A DNA stretch of 64,000 nt from Pseudovibrio ascidiaceicola (GCF_900114245.1 NZ_FOSK01000003.1:310001-374000), one strand, 5' to 3'; positions 43,750-53,486 are shown, numbered from the stretch's first letter. Numbers and translations are program-made. Notes: generated by a model from the letters alone, not told the origin.

Positions 43750-45693
43750 TCAAACAAGTATATCGGAGACCATGTCACTCTCGCCCGCATAAGGAACAAA
43801 CGCGGGCGACGTTCCGGTTTCGCTACCACCGTCATTGCCAGTAAATGCAACAACTTCCGAAACCAGATCTGTATTTCCATTCAATGCTGTTTCGAGATCA
43901 TCTTCTTCAGAGACTACGATATTGACTTTTATAACAATGTCTTCCTCTGAGTATTCGCCATCTAAATATTGAAAGCCCGACTGACTATCATAATCGATGA
44001 TGGTTGCTTTGTTGCTCGTCTTGTTGCTTGAAGTGTCCAGATAACCATCTTGATCATCTTCAACGACCTCACCATTAATAACCTGCGTGAGAACACCATC
44101 ACTCTCTTGTTCTTCATGGATCTTCACATAGTCCGCATCCGAAAGAACATTAATCTGCTCGATCGCGTTGATCTGGTAATAATCGCCAGTGATGTAGAGA
44201 ACTTTCAGATCAGTGCTTGGTAAGATCGGCAACCCACCTGTCGCTGAAGAGGCGGTATACTCGTAGTCTCCTGCCCGACCATCCATCGCATCCACCAAAC
44301 CGTTTACCTCAGAGGTCATCGGTTTCATCAGCGACCCGCCACCAATGTTCTTGATCGTACCTTCATTGGTCAGCACATTATGCCGTCCGGTCTCATTGAT
44401 AGATGCGCCAGTCACGTCAACATAATCGGCGTCTAGGAGGATATTTTTCTGACTGATGTAGTTGACGTCATAGTAGTTTCCAAGAACAACAATCACATCG
44501 TAATTCTGAATATTATCAATCAACTGCGCCGCGTTGACCTGGGTGTTGTCACCGGTCTGGACATAATAACCACTGTTGTTCAACTGATATGAAACGCAGT
44601 CATCATCAGAAAGAAAATTCTTCTGATTAACAATATTCAGATCATAAAAATTGCCGCTGACAACATCAACGCTCATGGAGTAGTCAGGGTTGTCGTAAGT
44701 AACCGCAGAGGAGATAATGTACTCGCCTTCGGACGTCACATTGGCATCATTGAAGACAACCGTCTCATCAAGTCCCTGCCCGACCAAAGTGTCCGCGGGC
44801 TGATCTGTAGGACCATAATATAGGTTGCTCTGAATGATCGAGTTTGTGGCGTAGTAGTCCCCCATCACAACAGTCGAACATTTCAACTCGCTCAGATCCA
44901 CAATTGAGGCAACGTTGACCGCTTCATTGTCTCCAGTCGTCACATAGCTGCTATCGTTCTGTTCATCCTCAGAGGTATCATCTTCGGCCTGCTCATCCTT
45001 AGGCAGCTCACCGATATTTTCGCCACTTGTAAAAGAGGGATTGGGAGCATCATTTTCCACTCTTTGAACCAGCATCTCACCAATGGCATCAGCCGCACTT
45101 TGCGCATCACCATCATCAAAAATCTGATCGAGCGTATCCAGCTCAATGTCACTCGCAACATCAAGCAGTTGATCCAGCACTTCATCTGAGTTCCACTCAG
45201 GAATATCATTCCCGAACTCACTCTTGGACAAAAGCAAATCATCATCCGTCAGGGCATTTTCCTGAGCGAGGTTGATTTCAATGTCCGGCGCATAAATATC
45301 ACGATAAGTGAAGGTGATTGTATAGGTGTAGTCCAGTGTTTGACCACTATCTCCACCTTGCGGCAGATCCGGGCCTGCATCGTCTTCAAACAGTACAACT
45401 TCAGAAGGTGGAGCAAACTCAGAAGCAGTTACGGGCGTCTCAACCGAATAAGGGAGACGGGTTTGTGACAGCGTTCCAATCTCTGGCAACAGCGATGGAA
45501 GGCTGTAGAATTTCTCATAGGGAAGTTCTGCGGTATCTCCACGGGAGTAAACCACTTCCACTGGGGTAATCACAATAGTGTCTTGGGCAAACCTGGCTTC
45601 ATCAAAGCTCTGTTCAGCTGTAGCGATACTATCAAAAATCTTCATGTAGCCGAGAAAATGCCAGCTCAATTCGTTTATAGCCTGCGACAGCAT
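43750..45693 (-). CDS. Putative type I secreted repeat protein (smaller of the pair)
   Basis: A 647-residue acidic protein of no known family, 28 bases upstream of the exporter gene. There is no signal peptide. Its C-terminal two-thirds holds at least four copies of a segment of the form GDYYxxNxIxQxNxLxDxDYV (VVMGDYYATNSIIQSN, VVSGNFYDLNIVNQKN, VVLGNYYDVNYISQKN, YITGDYYQINAIEQIN). It ends MVSDILV, an acidic then hydrophobic tail typical of type I secretion signals. ATG 45693 has AGGA seven bases upstream, better than ATG 45714. Function unknown; a secreted surface or matrix protein is inferred. Confidence 0.75.
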   Translation of the reverse strand: MLSQAINELSWHFLGYMKIFDSIATAEQSFDEARFAQDTIVITPVEVVYSRGDTAELPYEKFYSLPSLLPEIGTLSQTRLPYSVETPVTASEFAPPSEVVLFEDDAGPDLPQGGDSGQTLDYTYTITFTYRDIYAPDIEINLAQENALTDDDLLLSKSEFGNDIPEWNSDEVLDQLLDVASDIELDTLDQIFDDGDAQSAADAIGEMLVQRVENDAPNPSFTSGENIGELPKDEQAEDDTSEDEQNDSSYVTTGDNEAVNVASIVDLSELKCSTVVMGDYYATNSIIQSNLYYGPTDQPADTLVGQGLDETVVFNDANVTSEGEYIISSAVTYDNPDYSMSVDVVSGNFYDLNIVNQKNFLSDDDCVSYQLNNSGYYVQTGDNTQVNAAQLIDNIQNYDVIVVLGNYYDVNYISQKNILLDADYVDVTGASINETGRHNVLTNEGTIKNIGGGSLMKPMTSEVNGLVDAMDGRAGDYEYTASSATGGLPILPSTDLKVLYITGDYYQINAIEQINVLSDADYVKIHEEQESDGVLTQVINGEVVEDDQDGYLDTSSNKTSNKATIIDYDSQSGFQYLDGEYSEEDIVIKVNIVVSEEDDLETALNGNTDLVSEVVAFTGNDGGSETGTSPAFVPYAGESDMVSDILV

Positions 45694-45731
45694 AAAATAT
45701 CCTAACAATCTCATATGGATATATAAAACAA

Positions 45732-45755
45732 CCTGCGCGGATCACTCCGCGCAGG
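45732..45755 (-). terminator. Terminator hairpin after the giant repeat-protein gene
   Basis: Ten-base arms CCTGCGCGGA and TCCGCGCAGG around a four-base loop, followed on the minus strand by TTGTTTT. It lies 17 bases after the stop of the 1610-residue gene and before the smaller secreted-protein gene. It should separate or attenuate the two, so the giant protein could be made in excess. Confidence 0.75.
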
Positions 45756-45771
45756 TCTTGTTTAGATTGGA

Positions 45772-48700
45772 TTATGCAAGGTCATCTTCGCCAACCACGT
45801 TCACGGTTGAGGAACCGCCCACGACGTTGACATCAACAGCATTGGCCTGAACGTTCGCACCCATGACGATTGTCTGGTTAAAGGCATTCGCCACACCCAG
45901 AGCATCAGCGGTAGCAGCCGTAGAAGCTGTCACGCTGTAATCATCACCGGTACCGAAGTCGAAGAGACTTTCAGCATCGTGAATGCCATCCGCAGACATG
46001 GCCTGACCACCATCAGCAACGATGTTCTGATCAAGCGTCCCATGGTTATGAACTTCCACATTGGTGATCGTATCTTGATCGTACAATGCATTTGCTTGCT
46101 CAGCGCCGAAGATGGTGTCAGTGCCGTTAGCATCCAGAGTACCGAAGAACCCGCCGCCACCATCCGGGCTACCAGATGGTGTGATGTCCAGCGCACCAAG
46201 ACCGTCATCTTCTCCAGTAAAGAGAAGCGTGTCGTTCTGGCCAGTAACATCAAGCTCAGTTGAGTTAACCTGCTTGTTCCCACCTGAGTACAGGCTTTGG
46301 TTGAAGGCAGATGTCTTCGCCGTAGCATCCGCAGAAGCAACAGCTTCCGCAGTTACGGTGTAGTCATCACCAACAGAACCATTGGCAACAAAGGAACTCA
46401 CTGGATCAGTAATACCGTCACCTGAGTCAGCATCACCACCAGTTGCCGTAACAGTCTGAGTTAGCTCATCGAAGTTTTCGACATCGGCTTCATCAATCTG
46501 GTCGTTGTCACCGGCTGTGTTATTTTGTGAGAACAACGCAAGGCTATCAGCGTTGCCAGCAATGGTACCAGAGCGAACTGAGCTGGAAGCTCCACCTTCA
46601 CTGTCATCTCCAACAGAAATAACATTCTTGTTGTCTCCAACAATGTCAACGTCTGCGGAGTTAACTTGCGCATTACCACCGGTAGAGATTACCTGATTGA
46701 ATGCAGAGGCTTCAGCGACAGCATCAGCAGATGACAAAGCCTTACCTGTGAGGGACGCGTTGTCACCAACGTTCAGCGCACCTTTCACATCATTGCCATC
46801 AATTCCACCAGAACCAACACCGGCACTCGCAGTACCACCCGTTGCTGTAACATCTTGCTCAACATATGAGTAGTTAGCGACATCCGCATCAGAAATGCTG
46901 TCACCATCATAAATGGTGTTGCTCTGATATCCGCCAAGCAATGAGTCTGTAGAGTCTACTCCACCGTTTCCTGCAGGGCCGGTACCGTTAACGGATGCAA
47001 AGGCTACATTGGAATCTTCGCCAGCTGATTGAACATTGCTGCTGCCACCGGTTACGCTCAGATCAAGGTCATTGCTCTGTGCATTACCGCCAGAAAACAA
47101 CTTCTGGTTCATGGAAGACGCAGAAGCAGTTGCGTCTGCAGATGCCTGCGTAACACCAGTGATCGAAGAATCATCACCGACACGCGCAGCACCAACGTCT
47201 CCATCACGATCAGCAACACTAATGCCAGCACCACTTGTAGCTGTGCCACCAGTAGCAGAGACATCTTGGTCCACCATATCGAGGTTTTCGACGTCAGGAC
47301 CGAACAGTTCATCCTGGTCACCAAGCGTATTTTCCTGCCATGCACCAGCTGCTGAGTCAGTATCAGACTGACCAGCTGCAGCTGCCTGACCAAACTGGCC
47401 AAGTGTCGCATTGTCTTCACCAGATGCAGCAACACCAGAGTTAGCACCTACAATGCTCGCATCGTAAGAATTGCTCTGCCCATTACTACCGGAGCTAAGA
47501 ACCTGCTCAAACGATGCTGCCGAAGCCGTTGCATCAGCACCAGCATTGGAAAGTCCACTTATGCTGCTGTCTTCCTCAACACCAGGTGCACCTTGAGCTC
47601 CAATCTGGCCATCACCACTAGATGCAATACCATCACCAGCAGTCGCTGTGCCACCAGTAGCAGTTACGTCCTGAGTGGAATCATGGAAATTACGAACATC
47701 GCTATCCCAGATAGTATCGCCATCGTAAGCGGTGTTACCCTGGAAGCCACCTGAGAAACTATCGGTGTTTGTAGTTCCAGCCCATGCACCATTTACCTCT
47801 GCATCGTCTTGACCAGCAGAAGCAACGTTCACATCAGCACCAGTAACAGAAACAGATGCGGAGTTGCTTTGAGCATTACCACCTGTCACCTGTGTCTGCG
47901 TAAAGGACTGAGCAACACTTGTTGCGTCAGCAGATGCTGAACTGGAGCCTGAGATGCTCTCATTTCCATCAATGTTGGTTGAACTGCCACCAGTCTGAAC
48001 AATACCAGTTCCAGAAGTTGCGGTTCCGCCGTCTACATCAACAGTCTGAGTGCTATGGCCCCAGTTAGTGACGTCTGCATGCTCAATTTCATCAACATCA
48101 CCAAGCTGATTGCTCTGATCACTCCACGAGGTTGTTGTGGTGTCATGGTCTACTGGTGTGATCGGCACTGATCCAGCAGTAGCTCCACTCTCACCAGCCG
48201 CTGCAACTGCTTTGTTACCGCCAGTAATATCGACATCAACGGAGTTTGATTGAGCATTGCTGCCAGTTTTGAGCGTCTGCCCAAAATTGATCGCTGCGCC
48301 TACACCGTTTGCACTTGCAGAAGCACTGCCAGAGATGGAGCTATCGTCACCAACAGTATCAGGACCGAGGTTACCACCAAGGGCTTCGATACCATTACCC
48401 GCAGTCGCACTGCCACCATCAACTGTGACAGTTTGCTCAGCATCAGCCTGCCAGTCATTGACGACATCAGGATCATCTAGTGTATCACCTTCGTACATCT
48501 CATTTTCTTGAGATTGGAAGGATCGGGTGTTGGTGTTAGTGTCACCTCTACCAGCCAAAAGCGAAGCAGGTCCTGCAGCAGTACCAGCATTGTCTTCACC
48601 AGCAATTGATGCGGTCATTTCTGCACCAATCACAGAGACTTCAGCAGAGTTACCTTGCGCATTTCCGCCTGTGGTCAATGACTGTGTAAAGGACTGTGCG

Positions 48701-50604
48701 ACACCTTGAGCATTTGCAGAAGCCGTAGCAGATCCACTCATATCAAAGTTGCTGTGCACTGCAGCAGAAGTACCGGAATCAAGCGAGACACCGTTACCAG
48801 CATTTGAGATGCCGCCAGTTACACCTGCACTTTGTGTGCTGTCGTGCTCGTTCCAAACATTTGCATCCTCAATCTCGTCTTTGTCACCAAGAGCATTAGA
48901 CTGATTGCTTTCAGCACGTGTCCCTGTTCGATGATCGCCATCAACGGATGGGTTGTCTGAATTCAAGAATGCGGAAGCACCATCTTCTCCAGCTGATGCG
49001 GTAACTTGGTTTGAGCCAGTTACGCCTAGGTCGGAAGCATTACTTTGTGAGTTGCCACCAGTGCTGACTTTTTGCTCAAAGCTTGCTGCAACACCCAAAG
49101 CGTCAGACTTGGCAAGCGTCGAACCAGTGATGGAACCATCATCGACTACGTGTTCCGCACCTAGGCGGCCACCATTCATGTCTATACCATCACCAGCGGT
49201 CGCATCATCACCGTAGGCTTCAACCTTCTGAGTGGAATGTCCCTCATTATGAAGACTAGGATCTAAAACTGCGTCGGCATCGTAAGCATCATTAGACTGA
49301 TTAAACCGAGCATTCGAGCCAGTTTCAGAATCGTTATGTTGAGGATTGGCACTAGCATCAACTTGAATACCGGCGGTCGCATTATCTTCACCAGAAGTCG
49401 CTTGGCCAACGCCAGTACCTGTGATGTCAAGACTTGCAGAGTTGCCCTGGGCATTGCTGCCTGCAGAAATATCTTGTTGGAAACCAACACCAACAGCGCT
49501 TGCTGAAGCAGATGCAACAGCACTGCCGCTTACACTTCCGTCACCACCAACAGACGCAGATGATCCGATATGGTCAATTGAATTGATGCCATCATCACTG
49601 GATGCATTACCTGCTTTGGCTTTAACAACCTGCAGAGAGTCTTCGAGGTTGGCAACCTCGGGACTTGCAATAGCACCGTCAATGTTGTTACCGCCGAAGC
49701 CACCGCCAACACCATCATTCAGTTCGTTTGATTGTGTAACGCGGCCGCGAGTGTTGGTATCTGAATTGCCGGAAGTGTAATCAGCCCCACCGACAACAGC
49801 TTCCGCACCAGAACCACCAACGCTGGAAACATCTACATCAGAACCTGTGATCGAAAGATCGACATTGTTGCCCTGTTGGTTGCTGCCAGTCTGTAGTGTC
49901 TGATTAAAGCTCCGCGCGAGGCCAGAAGCATCTGCTTGCGCAGCAGTAGAACCAGTGATGCTTTCATCATCACCAACACCAACGTTGGAACCAGCAATAT
50001 CAGTTGGTCCATTACCAATGATGCCGTTCCCGGAGTCAGCGTCGCCACCTTTCACCTTCACACGCTGTTCAGCATTACCGTCGTTCGTAACCGTAACATT
50101 GTCGAGCGTATCAAGATCATTCGCGAAATTGGACTGGTTTGCACGAAGGAGTGTGTCTGTGTCATTATCTTCTGCAGCCGCACCGGCTTGATGCGCATTC
50201 ACACCGGTACCGTCACCACCAACTGAAGATGCATCAAAATTTCCACCAGTAACACTACCAGAGACATCATTGCTCTGTTGGTTTGCACCAGTCGCAATGC
50301 CCTGATCAAAAGCAAGTGCAACGCCTTTGCCATTAGCTGAAGCAGAAGAGCTTGCATCAATGGTCAGGTCATCGCCAATCTTAAGAGCGGCATTTATATC
50401 CTGAATACCATCGCCAGCCTGTGCGATCGTATCAACCAGATCATCACGGTTCACTAAGACCTCTTGGTCTAACGAACCGTCATTAAGCACCTCAGCGCTG
50501 CTATCACCATTGTGCTCAACAACATCCTTATCACCGAGCGTGTTATCCTGCTCTGCGCGGATACGCGTATCAGTGCCATCAGTAAATGGATTGTAACCAG
50601 ACAT
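45772..50604 (-). CDS. Giant tandem-repeat protein, probable type I secreted surface or matrix protein
   Basis: A 1610-residue acidic protein rich in Gly, Ala, Ser, Asp and Asn, with no cysteine seen. It has no signal peptide (MSGYNPFTDGTDTRIRAE) and no known domain. Nearly the whole chain is eleven full units of about 130 residues plus partial ends. Each unit has FxQxLxTGxNAQxNSxxxxxTG, then an SAGED-like turn, then QSNxLxDxDxI, DVxNxxxxTQxVxATGGTATAGxGI and DDSSITGSxxASADA. No RTX nonapeptide or Ig-like motif is evident. Adjacent HlyD and PrtD-type genes suggest export by type I secretion. The spacing of Gly, Asn and Gln recalls curlin repeats, but that is only a resemblance. Confidence 0.85.
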   Translation of the reverse strand: MSGYNPFTDGTDTRIRAEQDNTLGDKDVVEHNGDSSAEVLNDGSLDQEVLVNRDDLVDTIAQAGDGIQDINAALKIGDDLTIDASSSASANGKGVALAFDQGIATGANQQSNDVSGSVTGGNFDASSVGGDGTGVNAHQAGAAAEDNDTDTLLRANQSNFANDLDTLDNVTVTNDGNAEQRVKVKGGDADSGNGIIGNGPTDIAGSNVGVGDDESITGSTAAQADASGLARSFNQTLQTGSNQQGNNVDLSITGSDVDVSSVGGSGAEAVVGGADYTSGNSDTNTRGRVTQSNELNDGVGGGFGGNNIDGAIASPEVANLEDSLQVVKAKAGNASSDDGINSIDHIGSSASVGGDGSVSGSAVASASASAVGVGFQQDISAGSNAQGNSASLDITGTGVGQATSGEDNATAGIQVDASANPQHNDSETGSNARFNQSNDAYDADAVLDPSLHNEGHSTQKVEAYGDDATAGDGIDMNGGRLGAEHVVDDGSITGSTLAKSDALGVAASFEQKVSTGGNSQSNASDLGVTGSNQVTASAGEDGASAFLNSDNPSVDGDHRTGTRAESNQSNALGDKDEIEDANVWNEHDSTQSAGVTGGISNAGNGVSLDSGTSAAVHSNFDMSGSATASANAQGVAQSFTQSLTTGGNAQGNSAEVSVIGAEMTASIAGEDNAGTAAGPASLLAGRGDTNTNTRSFQSQENEMYEGDTLDDPDVVNDWQADAEQTVTVDGGSATAGNGIEALGGNLGPDTVGDDSSISGSASASANGVGAAINFGQTLKTGSNAQSNSVDVDITGGNKAVAAAGESGATAGSVPITPVDHDTTTTSWSDQSNQLGDVDEIEHADVTNWGHSTQTVDVDGGTATSGTGIVQTGGSSTNIDGNESISGSSSASADATSVAQSFTQTQVTGGNAQSNSASVSVTGADVNVASAGQDDAEVNGAWAGTTNTDSFSGGFQGNTAYDGDTIWDSDVRNFHDSTQDVTATGGTATAGDGIASSGDGQIGAQGAPGVEEDSSISGLSNAGADATASAASFEQVLSSGSNGQSNSYDASIVGANSGVAASGEDNATLGQFGQAAAAGQSDTDSAAGAWQENTLGDQDELFGPDVENLDMVDQDVSATGGTATSGAGISVADRDGDVGAARVGDDSSITGVTQASADATASASSMNQKLFSGGNAQSNDLDLSVTGGSSNVQSAGEDSNVAFASVNGTGPAGNGGVDSTDSLLGGYQSNTIYDGDSISDADVANYSYVEQDVTATGGTASAGVGSGGIDGNDVKGALNVGDNASLTGKALSSADAVAEASAFNQVISTGGNAQVNSADVDIVGDNKNVISVGDDSEGGASSSVRSGTIAGNADSLALFSQNNTAGDNDQIDEADVENFDELTQTVTATGGDADSGDGITDPVSSFVANGSVGDDYTVTAEAVASADATAKTSAFNQSLYSGGNKQVNSTELDVTGQNDTLLFTGEDDGLGALDITPSGSPDGGGGFFGTLDANGTDTIFGAEQANALYDQDTITNVEVHNHGTLDQNIVADGGQAMSADGIHDAESLFDFGTGDDYSVTASTAATADALGVANAFNQTIVMGANVQANAVDVNVVGGSSTVNVVGEDDLA
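45780..50430 (-). repeat. Tandem coding repeat, about twelve units of roughly 390 bases
   Basis: The repeat is clear at protein level through recurring blocks such as TGGNAQSNS, SGSNAQSNS, VGDDSSITG and ATGGTATAG. Units differ in 40-60 per cent of positions by eye, so it is an old, diverged repeat and not a recent expansion. Unit boundaries are easiest to set at the ASADA/ASADAT block preceding each FxQ segment. Confidence 0.8.
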
Positions 50605-51661
50605 GTCGTCTCCAAGTATTCGGAGAACTGCCCTGCAAGAAGCCGATCATTTGCGTCAGCTGGTTGCCACAGGTTCTCCTGAGGATTGAAAAAATGTTTC
50701 ATTCCATGATTTGAAGGCTGTCTTTTCGATTTAGCTTTCTGACCAAAGGTCGGAACAAGCAAATGGCTTGTAAACTCGGATAACCCCGAATTTGGACGCA
50801 AGATTCCAGCTCGCACAAATGCATCATCTGCACGATAAACAACACGTCGGCTTCAGAAAACGAAGTAACCGATAAAATATGCGCTGGTTCTGGAATTCTG
50901 GCTTAATTACTAACTAAATGCTCTTGCTAAAACGAATAGACTCCATTCCTCCAAACAAAACTTCCAATAAATAAGAAATAATATTCTTCTTGGAAGCGGC
51001 GGAAGCTATACCACGGCCTAAAAAACAGACAAACCAAGAGTAATATCTGGTAAAAATCAACAATACACTCAATTGAACTAGACAATAATTACTATGTTAT
51101 TCTATGATATTAATAATTAATTAACGTTAGTATTTGCAAATTAGTGTTTTAAATATTACCAAAAAACAGGTAAGCACTCCTAACAGGGAAGTGTTTATTG
51201 GTCTCAATAATGACAGTGTCATCTAAATCACATAGCAACCTGATCAAGAAATAGGTTTTCAGTGACCTATGTAATATGCAGTGAATTCTCAAGGTAGCTT
51301 AAACACTGTTTGAGTGTAAAAGTTATAGGTTTATAACCAAACTTTGCCGACTAATAAAAGAACGCGATACTCTAATTTAAAGGCACAGTCCGCCCAGTAA
51401 TACACATTCCAGATCGCATAAATTTCTTCACAGGTATTTCAAGAATATCTTCAGTCACTGTGGCTTATGCTCCTTTAAATCTCAGGAATCATCAAATCTA
51501 AGCCTCATTTACTTCACCAACACTCCTCAGACGTTCAATCAAAGAGTCACCAAGCAAAACCTGCCCGTCGCGCTCTGTAAATAACGCCCTAGCTTTGCTA
51601 CCCTAGCGTTAGAAACGTAATTATAGGCTGTAAAACGAGTATTCTCAGACAGGCGCGCTTG
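50605..51661. other. Long AT-rich intergenic region upstream of the giant repeat gene
   Basis: More than 1 kb separates the start of the giant gene from the divergent small gene. A 115-codon minus-strand frame across 50469-50816 overlaps the giant gene and has no family resemblance. The middle (50900-51350) is very AT-rich. I find no credible gene. Such a long leader region fits a tightly regulated surface protein, but I cannot name a specific binding site. Confidence 0.5.
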
Positions 51662-52261
51662 ATGCACGATCAAATCTCCCATTCACCTGACTTTGACGAA
51701 CTTGATAGAATTGCACCCAACAAAGCCGGGCGGCGCAACCTCCTGTTCGCTTTGATTGGAAACATCAATTACAGCTGGTCCAACAATGAGAGCACGTTCA
51801 TCTACATCCTGCAGCATCTCATGCAGACCGACGAACTCACCGCAACGCTGGTCTTCGGCACTCTCAACACAACGAGAGCAAGGCTGGAGCTGATAGAACG
51901 TCTTGCCGACGCAAAGCTGAAAGATGTGGCTTTGAAAAAGAAGCTACGCCGCATTCTTCGCATCTTCAACGAAAGTACCCGGCTAAGAAATGAGTTTAGC
52001 CACGCAACTTTCAAACAGAACCAGCAAGGCGAAATCACGCATACCCATTCCATGCGCATCCAACGCAAGAACGGACAGATCCAGCTCGGTGAAATCAAGG
52101 CAGTGGACGACGCGCGCATCACACAAATGGGAAATGCAATCGAGAAGCTTGTGAAACTCAACCGAGAGATCTGGGCATTTCTACCCGAGTTACAGCAAGC
52201 AATGACACATGCACCTGAAACCAAGGAGGGTCAGAGATCACCCCATCTCCAACCTTCCTAA
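51662..52261 (+). CDS. All-helical hypothetical protein with a HEPN-like R-x4-H motif
   Basis: A 199-residue soluble protein predicted helical. The segment TRLRNEFSHATF near residues 105-116 contains RNEFSH, which fits the Rx4H (RNxxxH) catalytic motif of HEPN-superfamily ribonucleases. It is preceded by helices rich in Leu, Arg and Lys (LELIERLADAKLKDVALKKKL). No partner nucleotidyltransferase is coded next to it, so it is not an obvious HEPN/MNT toxin-antitoxin pair. It is convergent with the SDR gene. The motif could be chance, and the function is unknown. ATG 51662 is used instead of the TTG at 51659. Confidence 0.6.
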   Translation: MHDQISHSPDFDELDRIAPNKAGRRNLLFALIGNINYSWSNNESTFIYILQHLMQTDELTATLVFGTLNTTRARLELIERLADAKLKDVALKKKLRRILRIFNESTRLRNEFSHATFKQNQQGEITHTHSMRIQRKNGQIQLGEIKAVDDARITQMGNAIEKLVKLNREIWAFLPELQQAMTHAPETKEGQRSPHLQPS

Positions 52262-52269
52262 TCTTATCT

Positions 52270-53034
52270 CTATGAAGAATTTCGCTTACCCGCTGTAAGA
52301 GCAACCAGTCGGAAATATGCCCAATAAGGGACAAACCGAAGCAGTTTCAAAGCCGCAACAAGCGGAAACGGGAACGCAATCTCAAAGCTCTTACGGTCAA
52401 GCCCTTTCTTGATCCGTTTGGCAGCTCCTTCCGCACTCACGATAAAGGGCATAGGCAACTTGCTATTCTCAGTCATCGCGGTCTTTACAAAACCGGGATT
52501 GATAACAGAAAGAGAGAGGTTTGCCCGGTCAAAACTCGGCCTCAGCGCTTCACAAAGATTGATAAGCGCAGCTTTTGTAGGGCCATAACTTGCAGCGTAA
52601 GGCAGCCCTCCATACCCGCTAAGCGAGGAAATAATAGCAATTTGCCCGGAGCCACGTTCTTTCAGCAGTGGGAACAAGTTATGTATGGTCCGCACTGCAC
52701 CGAAATAGTTCGTGTCCATCGCATTGACGCACACGTCGTCAGTTAGCGTCGAAAGGCCACCAATGTGGAAGACGCCAGCGCAATAAAGTGTCAAATCAGG
52801 CAGGCTGGCATTTTCACCAAAGTCGTGGGCGGCTTGAACTATCTGTTCATTATCCGTCACATCAAGCGGTAAGCTCGTCACCCCAGCATAGGTTTCTTTC
52901 AGCACCTCAAGTCGCCCAACGCGGCGGCCACTCACAACAACCTGCCAGCCATCATCCGCATAAAGCTTACAAAGCTCCTTACCAATCCCTGAAGTTGCCC
53001 CAATAATCCAGATTGTCTTTTCTTGAGATGTCAT
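52270..53034 (-). CDS. Short-chain dehydrogenase, paralogue of the stress-island SDR
   Basis: A 254-residue SDR with the NAD(P) loop GATSGIGKELCKLYA, catalytic Ser in IISSLSGYGG and YGPTKAAL. It shares long identical runs with the SDR at 21539-22291 (MDTNYFGAVR, SLSGY, YGPTKAALINLCE, NPGFVKT) and the same length, so the two are paralogues. This copy stands alone: no TGATCC promoter is visible in front of it, unlike the sigma-E-linked stress island. ATG 53034 with GGGAG upstream is preferred over the longer frame from 53130, which would overlap the upstream gene. Substrate unknown. Confidence 0.88.
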   Translation of the reverse strand: MTSQEKTIWIIGATSGIGKELCKLYADDGWQVVVSGRRVGRLEVLKETYAGVTSLPLDVTDNEQIVQAAHDFGENASLPDLTLYCAGVFHIGGLSTLTDDVCVNAMDTNYFGAVRTIHNLFPLLKERGSGQIAIISSLSGYGGLPYAASYGPTKAALINLCEALRPSFDRANLSLSVINPGFVKTAMTENSKLPMPFIVSAEGAAKRIKKGLDRKSFEIAFPFPLVAALKLLRFVPYWAYFRLVALTAGKRNSS

Positions 53035-53093
53035 TCGCACTCCCCCCAAAGTAACATTAGAATTCCCATGGGAGGAGCAAAGCATAGGTCTAG

Positions 53094-53465
53094 CTACCGC
53101 TGCAACAACTTCTGCGTGCTCACAGCACACCAGCTCTCGTCTTTGCTTATGCTCGCCTCACAACTGGAAAGGCTATCAGCCTCAGAAACGAACAACTGAC
53201 CTTCTTCTATCCTGTTGAGATAAACGAACCGCTCCGGCTTATCGCCTTCATCATCAGCACCCGGATGTTCAAACTCGGAGATATGGGCAGAGCTTTGGTG
53301 GCAACCAGCATAATGGATCTTAAAGCGTGGCTCTGCCAAAATTTCCTTCAACGCAACAATGCCTTGCTGACATTCTTCAACACTGTCTTTTTCAACGTAG
53401 GAAGCACCCACCTCACCATTCGCCCCCGCTGAGCTTAGCAGAAACATGAGAAGCACGGTTTTCAT
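53094..53465 (-). CDS. Small secreted cysteine-containing hypothetical protein
   Basis: A 123-residue protein with a signal peptide (MKTVLLMFLLSSAGANG). The mature part has four cysteines, one in each of EECQQG, AGCHQSS, SSCEAS and WCAVST, consistent with disulfides in the periplasm. AAGGATAT precedes the ATG. It is 54 bases after the TonB-dependent receptor gene with a hairpin between, and 59 bases before the SDR. No family recognised; a periplasmic partner of the receptor is only a possibility. Confidence 0.65.
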   Translation of the reverse strand: MKTVLLMFLLSSAGANGEVGASYVEKDSVEECQQGIVALKEILAEPRFKIHYAGCHQSSAHISEFEHPGADDEGDKPERFVYLNRIEEGQLFVSEADSLSSCEASISKDESWCAVSTQKLLQR

Positions 53466-53486
53466 GTGATGATATCCTTTAAATAC

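Noticed and set aside
46000-50300. Many antisense frames across the giant repeat gene, and the impression of a CRISPR-like or non-coding repeat array
   Set aside because: The repeat is a coding one with 390-base diverged units; the opposite-strand frames come from its biased composition.
50469-50816. 115-codon minus-strand frame over the start of the giant gene
   Set aside because: It lies in another frame of the giant gene's 5' end, without family resemblance or ribosome site.
51662-52261. A HEPN/MNT toxin-antitoxin operon
   Set aside because: No nucleotidyltransferase or other small antitoxin-like gene is adjacent on either side.
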